Source of the DNA: Pirellulaceae bacterium
GTDB lineage: Bacteria > Planctomycetota > Planctomycetia > Pirellulales > Pirellulaceae
Assembly (NCBI GenBank): GCA_022448315.1
Contig: JAKVCA010000026.1
Span: 1-64,000, forward strand
DNA: 64,000 nucleotides
Direction of reading: 5' to 3'
Part shown: in pieces, positions 18,617 through 28,008 of the stretch
How positions within the stretch are numbered: position 1 is the first letter of the stretch
How the letters are laid out: every line of letters begins with the position of its first letter
Notes under the pieces: generated by a model
The model's database searches: none
What the model was told of the DNA's origin: nothing
The model's input: only the letters and a program-made list of their open reading frames with translations
Program-made: the position numbers and the translations under genes

Positions 18617-19108
18617 GTTTTTCCGGGGTGACCGTGGGGGGAAGGAAAAGTCAAAGACATCAGCCGTTGGAGTTGTTTGCTAGCAAAAACAGAGACCGGT
18701 TCCAACTCTAGCGGTTCTTCGCCCGCAATCTGATTCCAAGCAGTATAGCCTGACGTCGCCGAGTCCGACGATCAAGGGGGAGCGGCCTGTTCCTTGCCAA
18801 ACTATATCAAAATAGGAACCAAGGGCGGGCTGGGGGCGTTAGTGGGTGCCGCCGTTATGGAACTCCAGGAAACTGATCTTGCCAATTTGAGTCCAAATGG
18901 GGTACCAAATTGTCGTCAAGGGAGGGAAAGGACGCTCTTCTGAACGAACCGCCGGAGTTTGCGGGCCATTCATGGGCTGTATCGGACTTGGTCAAGTTCA
19001 CCAGGGCAGGGTTTTGTCAGAATTGGTGCAATTTTGAGGTTGCCTCATCTCACTGTCCTCTCTGATGGGCATCGTACCTCAGCCATTCATCCGTGATGTG
19101 AAGTCCCC
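18617..19108. other. Intergenic region between divergent helicase and exporter genes
   Basis: 492 nt with no convincing open frame. A TATACT box on the minus strand (about 18745) could serve the helicase, but no good -35 lies 16-18 nt from it. No strong hairpin or tandem repeat was seen. It probably holds the two divergent promoters and leaders. Confidence 0.45.
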
Positions 19109-21187
19109 ATGCTACAAGCGATTGCTTCGATGAAACGTAGGGCCCTCTTTGCGCCTCTGCAGATGTGGCGGAAAGCGGCAGAGCCGTTTGCGAATCTGGG
19201 CCGTGCACTGAAAATGGCCATGTGTTATCGAGTCAGCCTGATCTTATCGATTTTCTGTTCGCTGGGCGTTGCATTACTTTGGGGTAGCAATATTGGCGCT
19301 GTCTATCCTCTGGTGGAAGTGGTTCTTGCGGGAAAGTCACTGCATCAATGGGTGGACGAGCAGGTGGTGGATTCTCGGCAGCGGATCGAAGAAGTCCATC
19401 AGGAAATGGGTCAACTCATTCCACCACCCTCGACGGAAAGTGAGCAGGTCCGTCGCCAATACGACATGAAAAAAATGCAACTCGACTTCGAGTTGGAGGC
19501 CACGGAAAAACAGATGGCCCTTGCCCAGTGGCTCCAACCGGGAATCCATCGTTTTCCCTTTCTCTCGACTCCCTTCAATACGCTCATTTTGATGGTCGGT
19601 TTTTTGATGGCTGGAACGTTGGTGAAGGGCGCCTTTCTGTTCGGGAATATGGTGCTTGTCGCGCGCGTTGGCCAACGCACCGTTCTCGATCTTCAAAACA
19701 TGTTCTTTGCGCGGACGCTCAACCTCGATCTGACGACACTCGGTCAAAATGGGACTGGGGATCTTGTCGGACGAATTCGAGGGGAAACCAATGCGATAGG
19801 AAATGCGATCACGACGCTTTTCGGGAAGATGCTTCGTGAGCCCCTCAAAATGTGCGCCTGTCTAATCGGAGCCGCTTTGGTCAATTGGCGATTGTTGATC
19901 CTGTCCATTGTGATTTGCCCCATCGCGGCCTTCTTCATGATTCGTCTCGCTCGAGCGACCAAGCGAGCCAGCCGCAAGGCCATGGAGGAGTCGGCCAAAT
20001 TGATGAACCGACTTTTTCAGGCGATCACTTACATCAAGATCGTCAAAGCGTTCACGATGGAGCACAGTGAGCGTCGCCGGTTCCGGAAGGTTTCGGGTGA
20101 GGTTTACGCCCGGGGTATGAAAATCGCCATTTACAGTGCTCTGTTCCGACTTAACAACGAGGTTTTAGGGATCGGTGTGATTTGCCTGTCGATGCTTGCC
20201 GGCGGCTATCTGGTCTTGAATCAGGAAGAGTTTCTTTTTGGGATTCGGATGAGTGACGCGCCCATGAGCGCCGGTAAATTGTTGACCTTTTATGCGTTTC
20301 TCGTTGGAGCCAGTGACCCAATCCGAAAGATGGCCGATGTTTACAACATGCTGCAAAGTGGCATTGTTGCAGCCGATCGTGTTTTTCCTTTGATCGATCG
20401 GGAAAGTAAGATTCGCGATACGGAAGATCCAACTCCGCTTCCCGTTGGGCCTTCGACCTTGTCATTTGAAGAGGTTCGGTTCGGGTACAACGATGAACAG
20501 GAGATCCTGAAAGGAGTCAGTTTCGAGCTGCCGGTAGGCAAGTCTCTGGCCATTGTTGGGGCCAACGGGGCAGGAAAGAGCACCCTCGTCAATCTTCTGC
20601 CACGTTTCTACGATCCTGCCTCAGGTTGCATCAAGCTCGACGGGATACCCCTTCAGGATTTCAGTTTGAAGCATCTGAGGAAATATGTTGGTTGCGTCAC
20701 CCAGCAAACAATGCTGTTTGACGACTCCATCATCAGCAACATCCGTTACGGAAATCCGGGCGTCACGATCGAACAGGTCATCGATGCTGCCAAGCGAGCC
20801 CACGCCCACGCGTTTATCGAGAATCAACTTGAAGAGGGGTATGAGACTCGGATCGGCGAACATGGTGGTCGCTTGTCGGGCGGACAGCGTCAAAGACTCT
20901 CGCTCGCTCGAGCCATCCTCCGCGATCCGTCGTTGCTGATTCTGGATGAAGCGACCAGCCAAATTGATCCCGAGAGTGAGATTCTGATTCATCAGGCACT
21001 CTCTGATTTTATACAAGATCGCACCACCATCATGATCACCCATCGGTTGAGTACTCTTGATCTCGCAGATTTGATTATGGTGATGAGTGAGGGTCGAATC
21101 GAGGACTACGGAACCCACGAGGAACTGTTGCAACGATCGTCGATTTACCAGCGACTGAGGCAAACCGAATTGAGGGAGTCCGCATGA
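19109..21187 (+). CDS. MsbA-like ABC exporter with an extended periplasmic loop
   Basis: 692 residues, about 100 more than MsbA. The transmembrane half spans about 45-420. Between the first helix (about 47-70) and the second (about 155-175) lies an extra 75-80 residue segment, charged and helical (VDEQVVDSRQRIEEVHQEM and on), which should face the periplasm. The ATPase half has Walker A GANGAGKS (484-491), Q-loop, signature LSGGQRQR, Walker B LLILDEATS and H-loop THR. The family flips lipids, notably lipid A-core. Coupling to kdsD (ATGA overlap at 21184) supports a lipopolysaccharide role, but other lipids remain possible. Confidence 0.88.
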   Translation: MLQAIASMKRRALFAPLQMWRKAAEPFANLGRALKMAMCYRVSLILSIFCSLGVALLWGSNIGAVYPLVEVVLAGKSLHQWVDEQVVDSRQRIEEVHQEMGQLIPPPSTESEQVRRQYDMKKMQLDFELEATEKQMALAQWLQPGIHRFPFLSTPFNTLILMVGFLMAGTLVKGAFLFGNMVLVARVGQRTVLDLQNMFFARTLNLDLTTLGQNGTGDLVGRIRGETNAIGNAITTLFGKMLREPLKMCACLIGAALVNWRLLILSIVICPIAAFFMIRLARATKRASRKAMEESAKLMNRLFQAITYIKIVKAFTMEHSERRRFRKVSGEVYARGMKIAIYSALFRLNNEVLGIGVICLSMLAGGYLVLNQEEFLFGIRMSDAPMSAGKLLTFYAFLVGASDPIRKMADVYNMLQSGIVAADRVFPLIDRESKIRDTEDPTPLPVGPSTLSFEEVRFGYNDEQEILKGVSFELPVGKSLAIVGANGAGKSTLVNLLPRFYDPASGCIKLDGIPLQDFSLKHLRKYVGCVTQQTMLFDDSIISNIRYGNPGVTIEQVIDAAKRAHAHAFIENQLEEGYETRIGEHGGRLSGGQRQRLSLARAILRDPSLLILDEATSQIDPESEILIHQALSDFIQDRTTIMITHRLSTLDLADLIMVMSEGRIEDYGTHEELLQRSSIYQRLRQTELRESA

Positions 21188-22215
21188 CCCGCCCGCTTCC
21201 CCAGACGTCGTTGCAGACGAGTCCTTACGAACAGATTTCCCTGGGTCGCCGGATCGTTCTTCAGGAGGCCCAGACGTTAGCGCGTCTCGCCGATCATATG
21301 CCTGCCGATTTTCATCGGGTCGTGCAGATGTTGAGCGAGTGCCGAGGCGCGGCTCTGGTCTCAGGGATCGGTAAAGCAGGTTGGATTGGTCAGAAGCTTT
21401 CCGCTACGCTGGCGTCCACCGGCACGCGAAGTCACTTCGTTCATCCCGGTGAAGCCATGCACGGAGATCTCGGACGTTTTGGCCCAGAAGATTTGCTCCT
21501 CGTTTTGAGCAATAGCGGCGAAACTGAGGAGGTTCTTCGCATGCTGCCGAGCGTCATTCAATGGGGAACGCCGATCATCGCCTTGACCGCGAATGATCAG
21601 AATTCTCTCGCTCGGCAAGCAACCTTTGTGCTCGATTATGGAAAAACCAGAGAAGCCTGCCCCAATGGTCTCGCTCCATCTTCCACCACCACTGCCATGC
21701 TGGCTTTAGGAGATGCTTTGGCTCTCGTGGTGGCCCAATCTCGTGGCTTTGGCGCGATGGACTTCGCCAATTTTCATCCGGGGGGAAGCCTCGGCCGGCA
21801 GCTTGCGTCAGTCGATGAGGTGATGCGCCCGGCGGATCAATGCCGTGTCTCCCGAGATCAGCTCACGGTGCGAGAAACTTATATTGGCACTGCAGGTCCA
21901 AGCCGAAGAAGCGGCGCCATTCTACTTGTGGATGACACTGGAAAGCTGAGCGGTATTTTTACGGATAGTGATCTCGCTCGACTGCTGGAGACCAAGCATG
22001 ACTCGGCTTTGGATCAGCCAATCCAGAAGGTCATGTCGACGGAGCCTGAAACGGTTGCCAGTGGAACAAAACTGAGCGTTGCCATTGAACAACTGGCAGA
22101 AAAGAATCTCAGCGAATTGCCTGTCATCAATCGAGATGGGCAACCGACGGGGATGCTAGATATCACGGACCTGATCGGTGGTGTTCCGCCTGAAAGCCTC
22201 AACGCCAACGGGTGA
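21184..22215 (+). CDS. kdsD: Arabinose-5-phosphate isomerase KdsD/KpsF
   Basis: 343 residues. Converts ribulose-5-phosphate to arabinose-5-phosphate, the first step of Kdo synthesis for lipopolysaccharide. The SIS domain (about 40-175) shows GIGKAGWIG, HPGEAMHGDLG and the phosphate-binding LSNSGETEE. APSSTTTAML and FHPGGSLG are family signatures. Two CBS domains follow (about 215-335), including FTDSDLARLLE and LPVINRDG. Start and stop frame overlap with the exporter gene, so the two are co-translated. A short hairpin with a U-run follows at 22288. Confidence 0.93.
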   Translation: MTRPLPQTSLQTSPYEQISLGRRIVLQEAQTLARLADHMPADFHRVVQMLSECRGAALVSGIGKAGWIGQKLSATLASTGTRSHFVHPGEAMHGDLGRFGPEDLLLVLSNSGETEEVLRMLPSVIQWGTPIIALTANDQNSLARQATFVLDYGKTREACPNGLAPSSTTTAMLALGDALALVVAQSRGFGAMDFANFHPGGSLGRQLASVDEVMRPADQCRVSRDQLTVRETYIGTAGPSRRSGAILLVDDTGKLSGIFTDSDLARLLETKHDSALDQPIQKVMSTEPETVASGTKLSVAIEQLAEKNLSELPVINRDGQPTGMLDITDLIGGVPPESLNANG

Positions 22216-22287
22216 ATCGCCGACTCCAGTGAGTTGAGGTCGCTCGCGGATCTTCCCAAGTCCCGGCAGTTTTGAACGTTCTCTGCT

Positions 22288-22305
22288 ACGCCTTCGGCGT
22301 TTTTA
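22288..22305 (+). terminator. Short hairpin terminator after kdsD
   Basis: ACGCC-TTC-GGCGT at 22288-22300 followed by TTTT. The stem is only 5 bp but GC-rich, with a run of U after it, and it lies about 70 nt past the kdsD stop in a convergent gap. A Rho-independent terminator for the exporter-kdsD transcript is the simplest reading. Confidence 0.5.
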
Positions 22306-22333
22306 AGGGCTATGGCCGCACCCAGACCCTGTC

Positions 22334-23131
22334 TCAACCCATGTAGCTCTCGAGCCAGTCATCCATCTGCTGTGAAGTCGACTCCAGACGTTGCCAGACC
22401 CAGTCGGTAAAAAGTGGTCGAGATTGTTCCGCATCTGACAGTTGTCGGTGATTGGGCAAAATGCCACGGATTGAACGATGGATCTCTAAGTTGAGTGTCG
22501 GGTTGGCTGACGGGGCCGCGCCACCGGGGAACGCCTTGGAAAATGAGGCCATATAAAGCGACCAGTTATTCGCCCGCGCGTTGTCATTCCCTTGGTATGC
22601 CACCTGAAAATCTTTCAGGCGTTCCCGATCAACGGCGTAATTTCGAAACCGCGCATGGTCTCCGAGGTGCGCGAGCAAAACGTCACTCCACCGCTCCGTT
22701 TTCCGACGAAGACGATTCAGGCTTAGGCCTGCGGGTAGGGCTGCAGCGACGGCGACATTGAGGACCTTAAGGGCCTCCATGCGTGCTTCCAGGTGGCTAA
22801 GCCAGATGCTGCGAACCGCTGCCACCGAAGCATGATGCGATTCTGTATGGTTGGTGACCTCGTATGCGGCCGTCCAAATTCGACACAGGATCTCACTGAC
22901 GAGAATCTCTTCAAAGATCGGACGACGGCGTGCGAGTTGCCGATTGTGCTCGGTTGCCGGGAAATCCATCTGCTTGAATTCGCTGAGAGCAGAACGCCAT
23001 TGGTCAAGTCGCCGTTGAGAGACCGTCCAGTAGGATTCGAGGTCGAACGCAGGCCAGTCGAGTGAGAGGTTGGTCTGGCCATGTCGATCGGCGATGTCTG
23101 CCGCTAAACGGGCGAGCTGGTTTGAGTGCAT
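22334..23131 (-). CDS. Conserved-looking protein of unknown function
   Basis: 265 residues from the ATG at 23131; a TTG at 23173 would add 14. The protein has no signal peptide or membrane helix and looks mainly helical. It is rich in Trp, Arg, His and Leu, with segments such as EEILVSEILCRIWTAAYEV, SHLEARMEALKVLNVAVAAA and LFTDWVWQRLESTSQQ. A His/Glu/Asp-rich middle (NHTESHHASV, HLGDHARFRNYAVDRERL) could bind metal, but no known motif fits. It stands alone, convergent with kdsD. It is real by length, composition and strand-specific codon pattern; the function is not recognised. Confidence 0.65.
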   Translation of the reverse strand: MHSNQLARLAADIADRHGQTNLSLDWPAFDLESYWTVSQRRLDQWRSALSEFKQMDFPATEHNRQLARRRPIFEEILVSEILCRIWTAAYEVTNHTESHHASVAAVRSIWLSHLEARMEALKVLNVAVAAALPAGLSLNRLRRKTERWSDVLLAHLGDHARFRNYAVDRERLKDFQVAYQGNDNARANNWSLYMASFSKAFPGGAAPSANPTLNLEIHRSIRGILPNHRQLSDAEQSRPLFTDWVWQRLESTSQQMDDWLESYMG

Positions 23132-23554
23132 AAACAGAACTTTGATTCGTTGAGCGATTAGGGCTCGGTTCAAATGCGTGAGGATTTAATTCGATGATCG
23201 CCATGACGACGATCCTCGAGAGAGTGAAAGCTCAAGTGCTGGAAAGTAAATCGAGACCTGCTCATCACTCACCATTCAGGTGAGGGCGCCAGGAGCGGTC
23301 TATGCCATATCGAGTACCTGAGCGAGATAACGGTGTTGCAAGATGGATGCCAACCATTCTTTTTTGGGGCATCTTGCCTCGAAATACTCCAGACTCCGGC
23401 TTTTATGCTCTGGATCTTTATTCCAACGCGGCCACAAAGGAAAGTGGCTGTTGCCAAAAGACCCCGTTGTGGTGTTTGAAAGCAACAACTCCAGGGCGTC
23501 GCCTCTCGGGAATTTCACATCCACATCGAGGAACCCGAGGTTCGCCTAAAGAAT
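23132..23554. other. Intergenic stretch without a gene
   Basis: No supported gene. Two hairpins can be drawn: CTCACC/GGTGAG at about 23268-23284, and a longer one with arms GCAAGATG (23338-23345) and CATCTTGC (23370-23377). The left arm is followed by GATGCC, which could instead pair with GGCATC inside the right arm. Neither is followed by a U-run. Confidence 0.45.
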
Positions 23555-24586
23555 TCACTCAGTTTTCGTCGGGAAGGTGACAGGGCGAGCAAAGCTTGGA
23601 CCTAACACCGTATCGAGAGGGTCAACACCGGCCGCAACCAGACCAAAACGATTGACGTAGATCGAGTCATCGTCACCCAACAGGTGGGCCGAGCAGTCCT
23701 GAAGAAAAGCAGTGTGGCCGTCTTCGAAAAGGATATTTTGCCCTCGGCTGCCATGGCGGCGTGAATATTGGGAGTTGGACGAATCATTCGTATCTGCCAT
23801 TACCATGACGTAGGGACGCTGGCTCGACCTCGGTGCATGCCAACCTTCCTGATCGTAGTAACCCATGGTGTAGGCATAAGTCCCACCCATTTTTCGCTGC
23901 AAATGAGAGAGCTTGGCCCCATCAGATCGAGTGATTTCCAAAGTTGTTGGAATCGAAAAATTCGATTGACTCAACGGACTCGAAGGACATAACAGGAGCC
24001 GATCCTGAATCAGTTCAGCGTCTCTTAGAATCGGACCATACGCCCCGGCGACCCCAAGTCGGCTACCTAGCTCGGCTGAGGGAAGGAATCCTGCGTGGGA
24101 TTGAGAATAATGCTGAAGTGCCGTCGACACCTGCCTCAAGTTGTTTTGGCACATTGCTATCCGAGCCTGATACCGGCTGTTGAGGATCGATGGCAGAAGG
24201 ATGAGTGCAACAGCGAGGCAAGTGCCTGCCAAGACCACGATGTCGCGCCAACTCCAGCCCGAGCCGGCGTAAGTTCGGGCCTTCGAAGCAGGCTGAGATG
24301 CTAAATCACTCTGGGCAAACAGTTCCCGGGTGCGGTCAAAATCCACCACCTTTTCGCAGGCACGCCTAGCAAGTCCCGATGGCGGGCGGACGGACTGCCA
24401 GGATTCCGGAGTTTTCGGTAGCGAGGCGTAAAGTCGATCCACCGCCTCTTGAAGTTCAGGAGAACCACTGATTTTTTCTGCGATACGAGAATGCTCTTCC
24501 GGTTCGAGTGCTCCCAGCACAAAACCGACGAGATCCAAATCCTCGGCGCCGTTTAAGGGGTCTCGGTTGTCTGGTTGTTGTTCCAT
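23555..24586 (-). CDS. Anti-sigma-like membrane protein with a DUF1559-type outer domain
   Basis: 343 residues. The N-terminal cytoplasmic part (about 1-110) begins with an acidic helical segment (LVGFVLGALEPEEHSRI, then ELQEAVDRLYASLP) like the sigma-binding end of anti-sigma factors, though without the His-Cys-Cys zinc site. One membrane helix follows (about 117-133). The outer part starts with CQNNLRQVSTALQHYSQSH and ends with NILFEDGHTAFL, the hallmark pair of planctomycete DUF1559 (H-X9-DG) proteins; here the His-to-DG spacing is 10. The start lies inside the sigma gene (34-nt overlap), so the two are co-translated. Confidence 0.75.
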   Translation of the reverse strand: MEQQPDNRDPLNGAEDLDLVGFVLGALEPEEHSRIAEKISGSPELQEAVDRLYASLPKTPESWQSVRPPSGLARRACEKVVDFDRTRELFAQSDLASQPASKARTYAGSGWSWRDIVVLAGTCLAVALILLPSILNSRYQARIAMCQNNLRQVSTALQHYSQSHAGFLPSAELGSRLGVAGAYGPILRDAELIQDRLLLCPSSPLSQSNFSIPTTLEITRSDGAKLSHLQRKMGGTYAYTMGYYDQEGWHAPRSSQRPYVMVMADTNDSSNSQYSRRHGSRGQNILFEDGHTAFLQDCSAHLLGDDDSIYVNRFGLVAAGVDPLDTVLGPSFARPVTFPTKTE

Positions 24587-25203
24587 GTTTCAGTCAACTT
24601 GGAAATTGCAGAATGCAATCTGCTTTTCACGGTTCCTACCGGGATGTCGAGAACTTCGGCCGCTTCTCGGTACTTCAATCCTTGATAGTACACCAGTTGA
24701 ATGACCGCATACATCGACTCGGGTAACGAATCCAGCGTCATCCGAACCTGATCGTGGCTTTCACTTCGTTCTACTCTTTGCAGTGGATTTTCCTCATGGC
24801 TCTCAAGCAAATTGACCAACCGGCTGACTTCATCGCCTTCGGCCGACGAGCCACTCTGATCGAGGCTGACCATCCGGTGTCGCATGACTTTTCGGCGAGC
24901 ATCGATCGCCTGATTGGTCGCGACCGCGTAAAGCCAAGGACGGAATTTCCTCCCCTCGTCAAACTGATCACACTTGAGGTGAACTTGCAGAAAAGTCGCC
25001 TGGAATGCGTCCTCTGCCAACTCAGCATCATTCAGGTATCGGCGTAAGTAGTTGTACAACTCACGCTCGTAACGATACACCAGTTGCGCGAACAGTTCTC
25101 GATCGCTGGTTTCACGATAGCGTGCCACCAGTTGCTCGTCCGACAAGACCGGTTGAGCTGGGACCTGAGATTCCGATCGATTTGTTTTTGCTTGAGCGTC
25201 CAT
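24553..25203 (-). CDS. ECF-type RNA polymerase sigma factor
   Basis: 216 residues from the ATG at 25203, chosen because the conserved region starts soon after; the frame stays open to 25410. Region 2 is clear: LFAQLVYRYERELYNYL, then EDAFQATFLQVH and the region 2.4-like FRPWLYAVATNQAIDARR. Region 4 is also clear: LDSLPESMYAVIQLVYYQG, then a helix-turn-helix with EAAEVLDIPVGTVKSRLH. A linker of about 40 residues separates them. The protein should direct polymerase to a small regulon, probably held by the membrane partner encoded in the overlapping next gene. No zinc or C-terminal sensor domain is seen. Confidence 0.9.
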   Translation of the reverse strand: MDAQAKTNRSESQVPAQPVLSDEQLVARYRETSDRELFAQLVYRYERELYNYLRRYLNDAELAEDAFQATFLQVHLKCDQFDEGRKFRPWLYAVATNQAIDARRKVMRHRMVSLDQSGSSAEGDEVSRLVNLLESHEENPLQRVERSESHDQVRMTLDSLPESMYAVIQLVYYQGLKYREAAEVLDIPVGTVKSRLHSAISKLTETWNNNQTTETP

Positions 25204-25421
25204 GTCTACTACGCATACATGAAAGGAGAGTTCGGAAAAATTACGTGCGTCGCGCAAGACGATTGGATCTTTGACCCGAAGTGTCCTACACCATCGTAAC
25301 TCAATGCCGCAGAACTCACCAATGTTTTGGCCCCTCGTCTGGTTGGTTTGACAGTCAGGTAGGGCCCGCCTTACACTCACAACCCGTACAACAAGCAACC
25401 GGTGTGCCAACCGAGGTTAAA

Positions 25422-27122
25422 GTGTCTAAAAAACAACTGAGTTGGGCGGCTTCTGGCGATGTTAACGCCTTTTTTGGCTTGATGTTAGATAATGTTGCCG
25501 GATTAATACTCATGGTGAGTCTGCTGGCAGGAGTCTTTGAATTTTCTTCCAGTTTCACCTTGAACTACATGGTTCCGGGAACGGCCATAGGGGTCCTTGT
25601 GGGGGATCTCATCTTTTTTTTCGTGGCATTACGCCTCGCTCGGAAGCTCGGTCGGGGCAATGTGACCGCCATGCCCCTCGGCCTCGATACTCCAAGTACC
25701 TTTGGAATGGTCCTTTTTGTCTTGGGCCCCGCATTTGTAAAGATGAAGGCGGACCTCGGTGGGGAAGGGAGCTTGACCGATGCCCAGCTGGTCTTGGCGC
25801 AGAAGTACGCCTGGCACATTGGCATCTGTTGCATTTTCATCAGTGGAATTTTCAAGGCGATCTGCGCGTTCGGTTCCAACTGGATCCGGAAGGCTCTGCC
25901 GAGAGCTGGGCTTCTTGGATCACTCGCCGCGATCGCGCTGGTCTTGATCAGTTTCCTCCCGTTGATCGAGATTTTAAACTCGCCGGTGGTCGGCCTCACA
26001 GCGCTTGCCGTCGTCCTCACGACGCTGGTGGCTCGCGTCAAGTTGCCTTTCAAGATTCCTGGCGCTCTGGGGGCCCTGCTCATTGCTGGCCTGCTGTTTT
26101 ATTTGATGCAGGCCAGCGACGCGTGGCTGAATACTCATCTCCTTTCCCATGTCCATGCCATGGATTTCGATCCAAAATCGGCCTTGCTGCCAACCGGATG
26201 GTTGGAGGTTTTCCGATTCGAATGGATTCAGCAAATGCCCAGCGCGCTCAATTACCTGCCCATCGTTGTGCCCTTTGCGTTGGCAACGGTAGTTGGCGGC
26301 ATTGATTGCACCGAAAGTGCGGCAGCGGCTGGCGACGAATTTGATACCGGTCAAGTGATTGGCGTCGAAGCGTTCGCCACGCTGGTCGCGAGCCTGTGTG
26401 GTGGCGTCATCCAGACCACCCCGTACATTGGCCACCCGGCCTACAAGGCGATGGGAGGGCGTTCCGCTTATACACTCGCAACGGCAATGTTCATTGGGGG
26501 AGCGGGAATCCTTGGTTATTTCGGTTACCTATATTTGATCATTCCCAAGCCGACGGTCTTCCCAATTCTTGTTTTCATCGGGATTGAAATCACGGCGCAA
26601 AGTTTTCACGCCACGCCCAAACGGCATTACCCGGCCGTGGCAATTGCCTGCATTCCCGCACTTGCGACCCTTGCGGCGATGTATGCCGGTAAAATCTTGA
26701 GTGACCCGAGCATGTTTGCTGCAGGAATTTCCGAAGCCAAATTGAGTGACCATCTTCAAGGTGAACTCGTGACCGTGAGAATGTTGGCCAATGGCTTCAT
26801 CATTACGAGCTTGCTCTGGGCGAGTGGGCTCGCCATGTTGATTGACCGAAGATGGAAGGCTTCGACGCTGATCTTTGGACTCTGCGGGATCTTGACCCTC
26901 TTTGGAGTCATGCACTCACCACTTCCTGATGGCTCGATGTTTTGGCCTTGGCAGATCGGAGATACGGTCCTTCAGCGTTTGACCTGGGAGTACGCGGCCG
27001 GATACCTCGTTGTCGCCGTACTGATTTACTTCCTGGGGCATTGGTCCTCGAAGGATCAGCGAGTGGCGGGCGATGATGAAGACCCACACCTCATGGAATC
27101 CAGTTCAGCGGCAAACTCATAA
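25422..27122 (+). CDS. NCS2-type permease (xanthine/uracil/adenine permease superfamily)
   Basis: 567 residues with about 12-14 membrane helices. Core landmarks include the discontinuous-helix loops NVTAMPLGLDTPS and GGIDCTESAAAAGDEF, followed by GGVIQTTPYIGHPAYKAMGGR. They place it nearest the AzgA/NCS2 group of proton-coupled nucleobase carriers, but the substrate cannot be deduced. The start is uncertain: GTG at 25422 has GAGG 5 nt before it and leaves 218 nt to the divergent sigma gene. GTG at 25404 and GTG at 25281 are alternatives, the last adding 47 poorly conserved-looking residues. Confidence 0.82.
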   Translation: MSKKQLSWAASGDVNAFFGLMLDNVAGLILMVSLLAGVFEFSSSFTLNYMVPGTAIGVLVGDLIFFFVALRLARKLGRGNVTAMPLGLDTPSTFGMVLFVLGPAFVKMKADLGGEGSLTDAQLVLAQKYAWHIGICCIFISGIFKAICAFGSNWIRKALPRAGLLGSLAAIALVLISFLPLIEILNSPVVGLTALAVVLTTLVARVKLPFKIPGALGALLIAGLLFYLMQASDAWLNTHLLSHVHAMDFDPKSALLPTGWLEVFRFEWIQQMPSALNYLPIVVPFALATVVGGIDCTESAAAAGDEFDTGQVIGVEAFATLVASLCGGVIQTTPYIGHPAYKAMGGRSAYTLATAMFIGGAGILGYFGYLYLIIPKPTVFPILVFIGIEITAQSFHATPKRHYPAVAIACIPALATLAAMYAGKILSDPSMFAAGISEAKLSDHLQGELVTVRMLANGFIITSLLWASGLAMLIDRRWKASTLIFGLCGILTLFGVMHSPLPDGSMFWPWQIGDTVLQRLTWEYAAGYLVVAVLIYFLGHWSSKDQRVAGDDEDPHLMESSSAANS

Positions 27123-27287
27123 CAATCTTGCCGTTGCACCATCGGAGCGGAGTTCTTCATGAGAACATGCTGCGAGCACCTTGGGGCGCGACGGAGAGCA
27201 AGGATCCCGGGCGAACGCGAGGTGGCAACAAACGACGCGTCTTTGAATGTCCACCCAAAATTTGAAACGGTAGGAGCAGCAGACCTC

Positions 27288-27950
27288 ATGGCTTTAGAAA
27301 GAATCTTGGAACCGGAGGTCATGGATACTTTGGCTGAGGCTCAAGACTATGACTCGATGGATCATGGAGGCGTCAACGAACGCTTTGTCGCCGAGGCGAT
27401 AAGTTTTGGTATCGATTCGGGGGATGTTCTTGATCTTGGCACCGGGACGGCTCAGATTCCGGTGCAGTATTGCCTGAAGTGCCTCGAAGTGCGCATCATG
27501 GCTGTTGATATGGCCGTTCACATGCTGGACCTCGCCCGTTACAACGTTGAAGCTGCCGGAGTGACCGAGCGTGTGCAATTGGGACAGTGCGATGCCAAGG
27601 ATCTCCCTCAGGATGATGGGATCTTTGATGCGGTCATTTCAAATAGCATCGTGCATCACATTCCCGAACCGCTAACTTGCTTGGAGGAGGCGGTTCGCGT
27701 TACCCGCTCAGGAGGTCGGTTGTTTGTCAGAGATTTGATGAGGCCTGAATCGCTCGAGCAAATTCAGGAGTTCGTGGAAGCCTACGCGGGCGAAGAAAAC
27801 GATCATCAACGCAAGATGTTTCGTGATTCGCTGCATGCAGCCTTGTCACTAGAAGAAATTCGGCAGATGGTTTCGGGTTTAGGATTTGATCCTGAAACAG
27901 TCACCGCAACCAGCGATCGTCATTGGACCTGGGCGGCCATCAAGCCCTGA
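27288..27950 (+). CDS. Class I SAM-dependent methyltransferase
   Basis: 220 residues from the ATG at 27288, which has GGAG 11 nt upstream; an earlier ATG at 27159 would add 43 Arg-rich residues. Motif I is VLDLGTGTAQIPV, the acidic residue of motif II is in MAVDMAVHML, and motif IV is FDAVISNSIVHHIPEP. These are followed by EAVRVTRSGGRLFVRDL. The fold is that of UbiE/methyltransferase-11-type enzymes. The acceptor is unknown and no neighbour points to one; the upstream permease is only 165 nt away and may share a transcript. Confidence 0.8.
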   Translation: MALERILEPEVMDTLAEAQDYDSMDHGGVNERFVAEAISFGIDSGDVLDLGTGTAQIPVQYCLKCLEVRIMAVDMAVHMLDLARYNVEAAGVTERVQLGQCDAKDLPQDDGIFDAVISNSIVHHIPEPLTCLEEAVRVTRSGGRLFVRDLMRPESLEQIQEFVEAYAGEENDHQRKMFRDSLHAALSLEEIRQMVSGLGFDPETVTATSDRHWTWAAIKP

Positions 27951-28008
27951 TGGATCAATCCAAAAATCTTTCCTCAAAATCACGCACGCAAGACGGGGGA
28001 AGCGTGTT

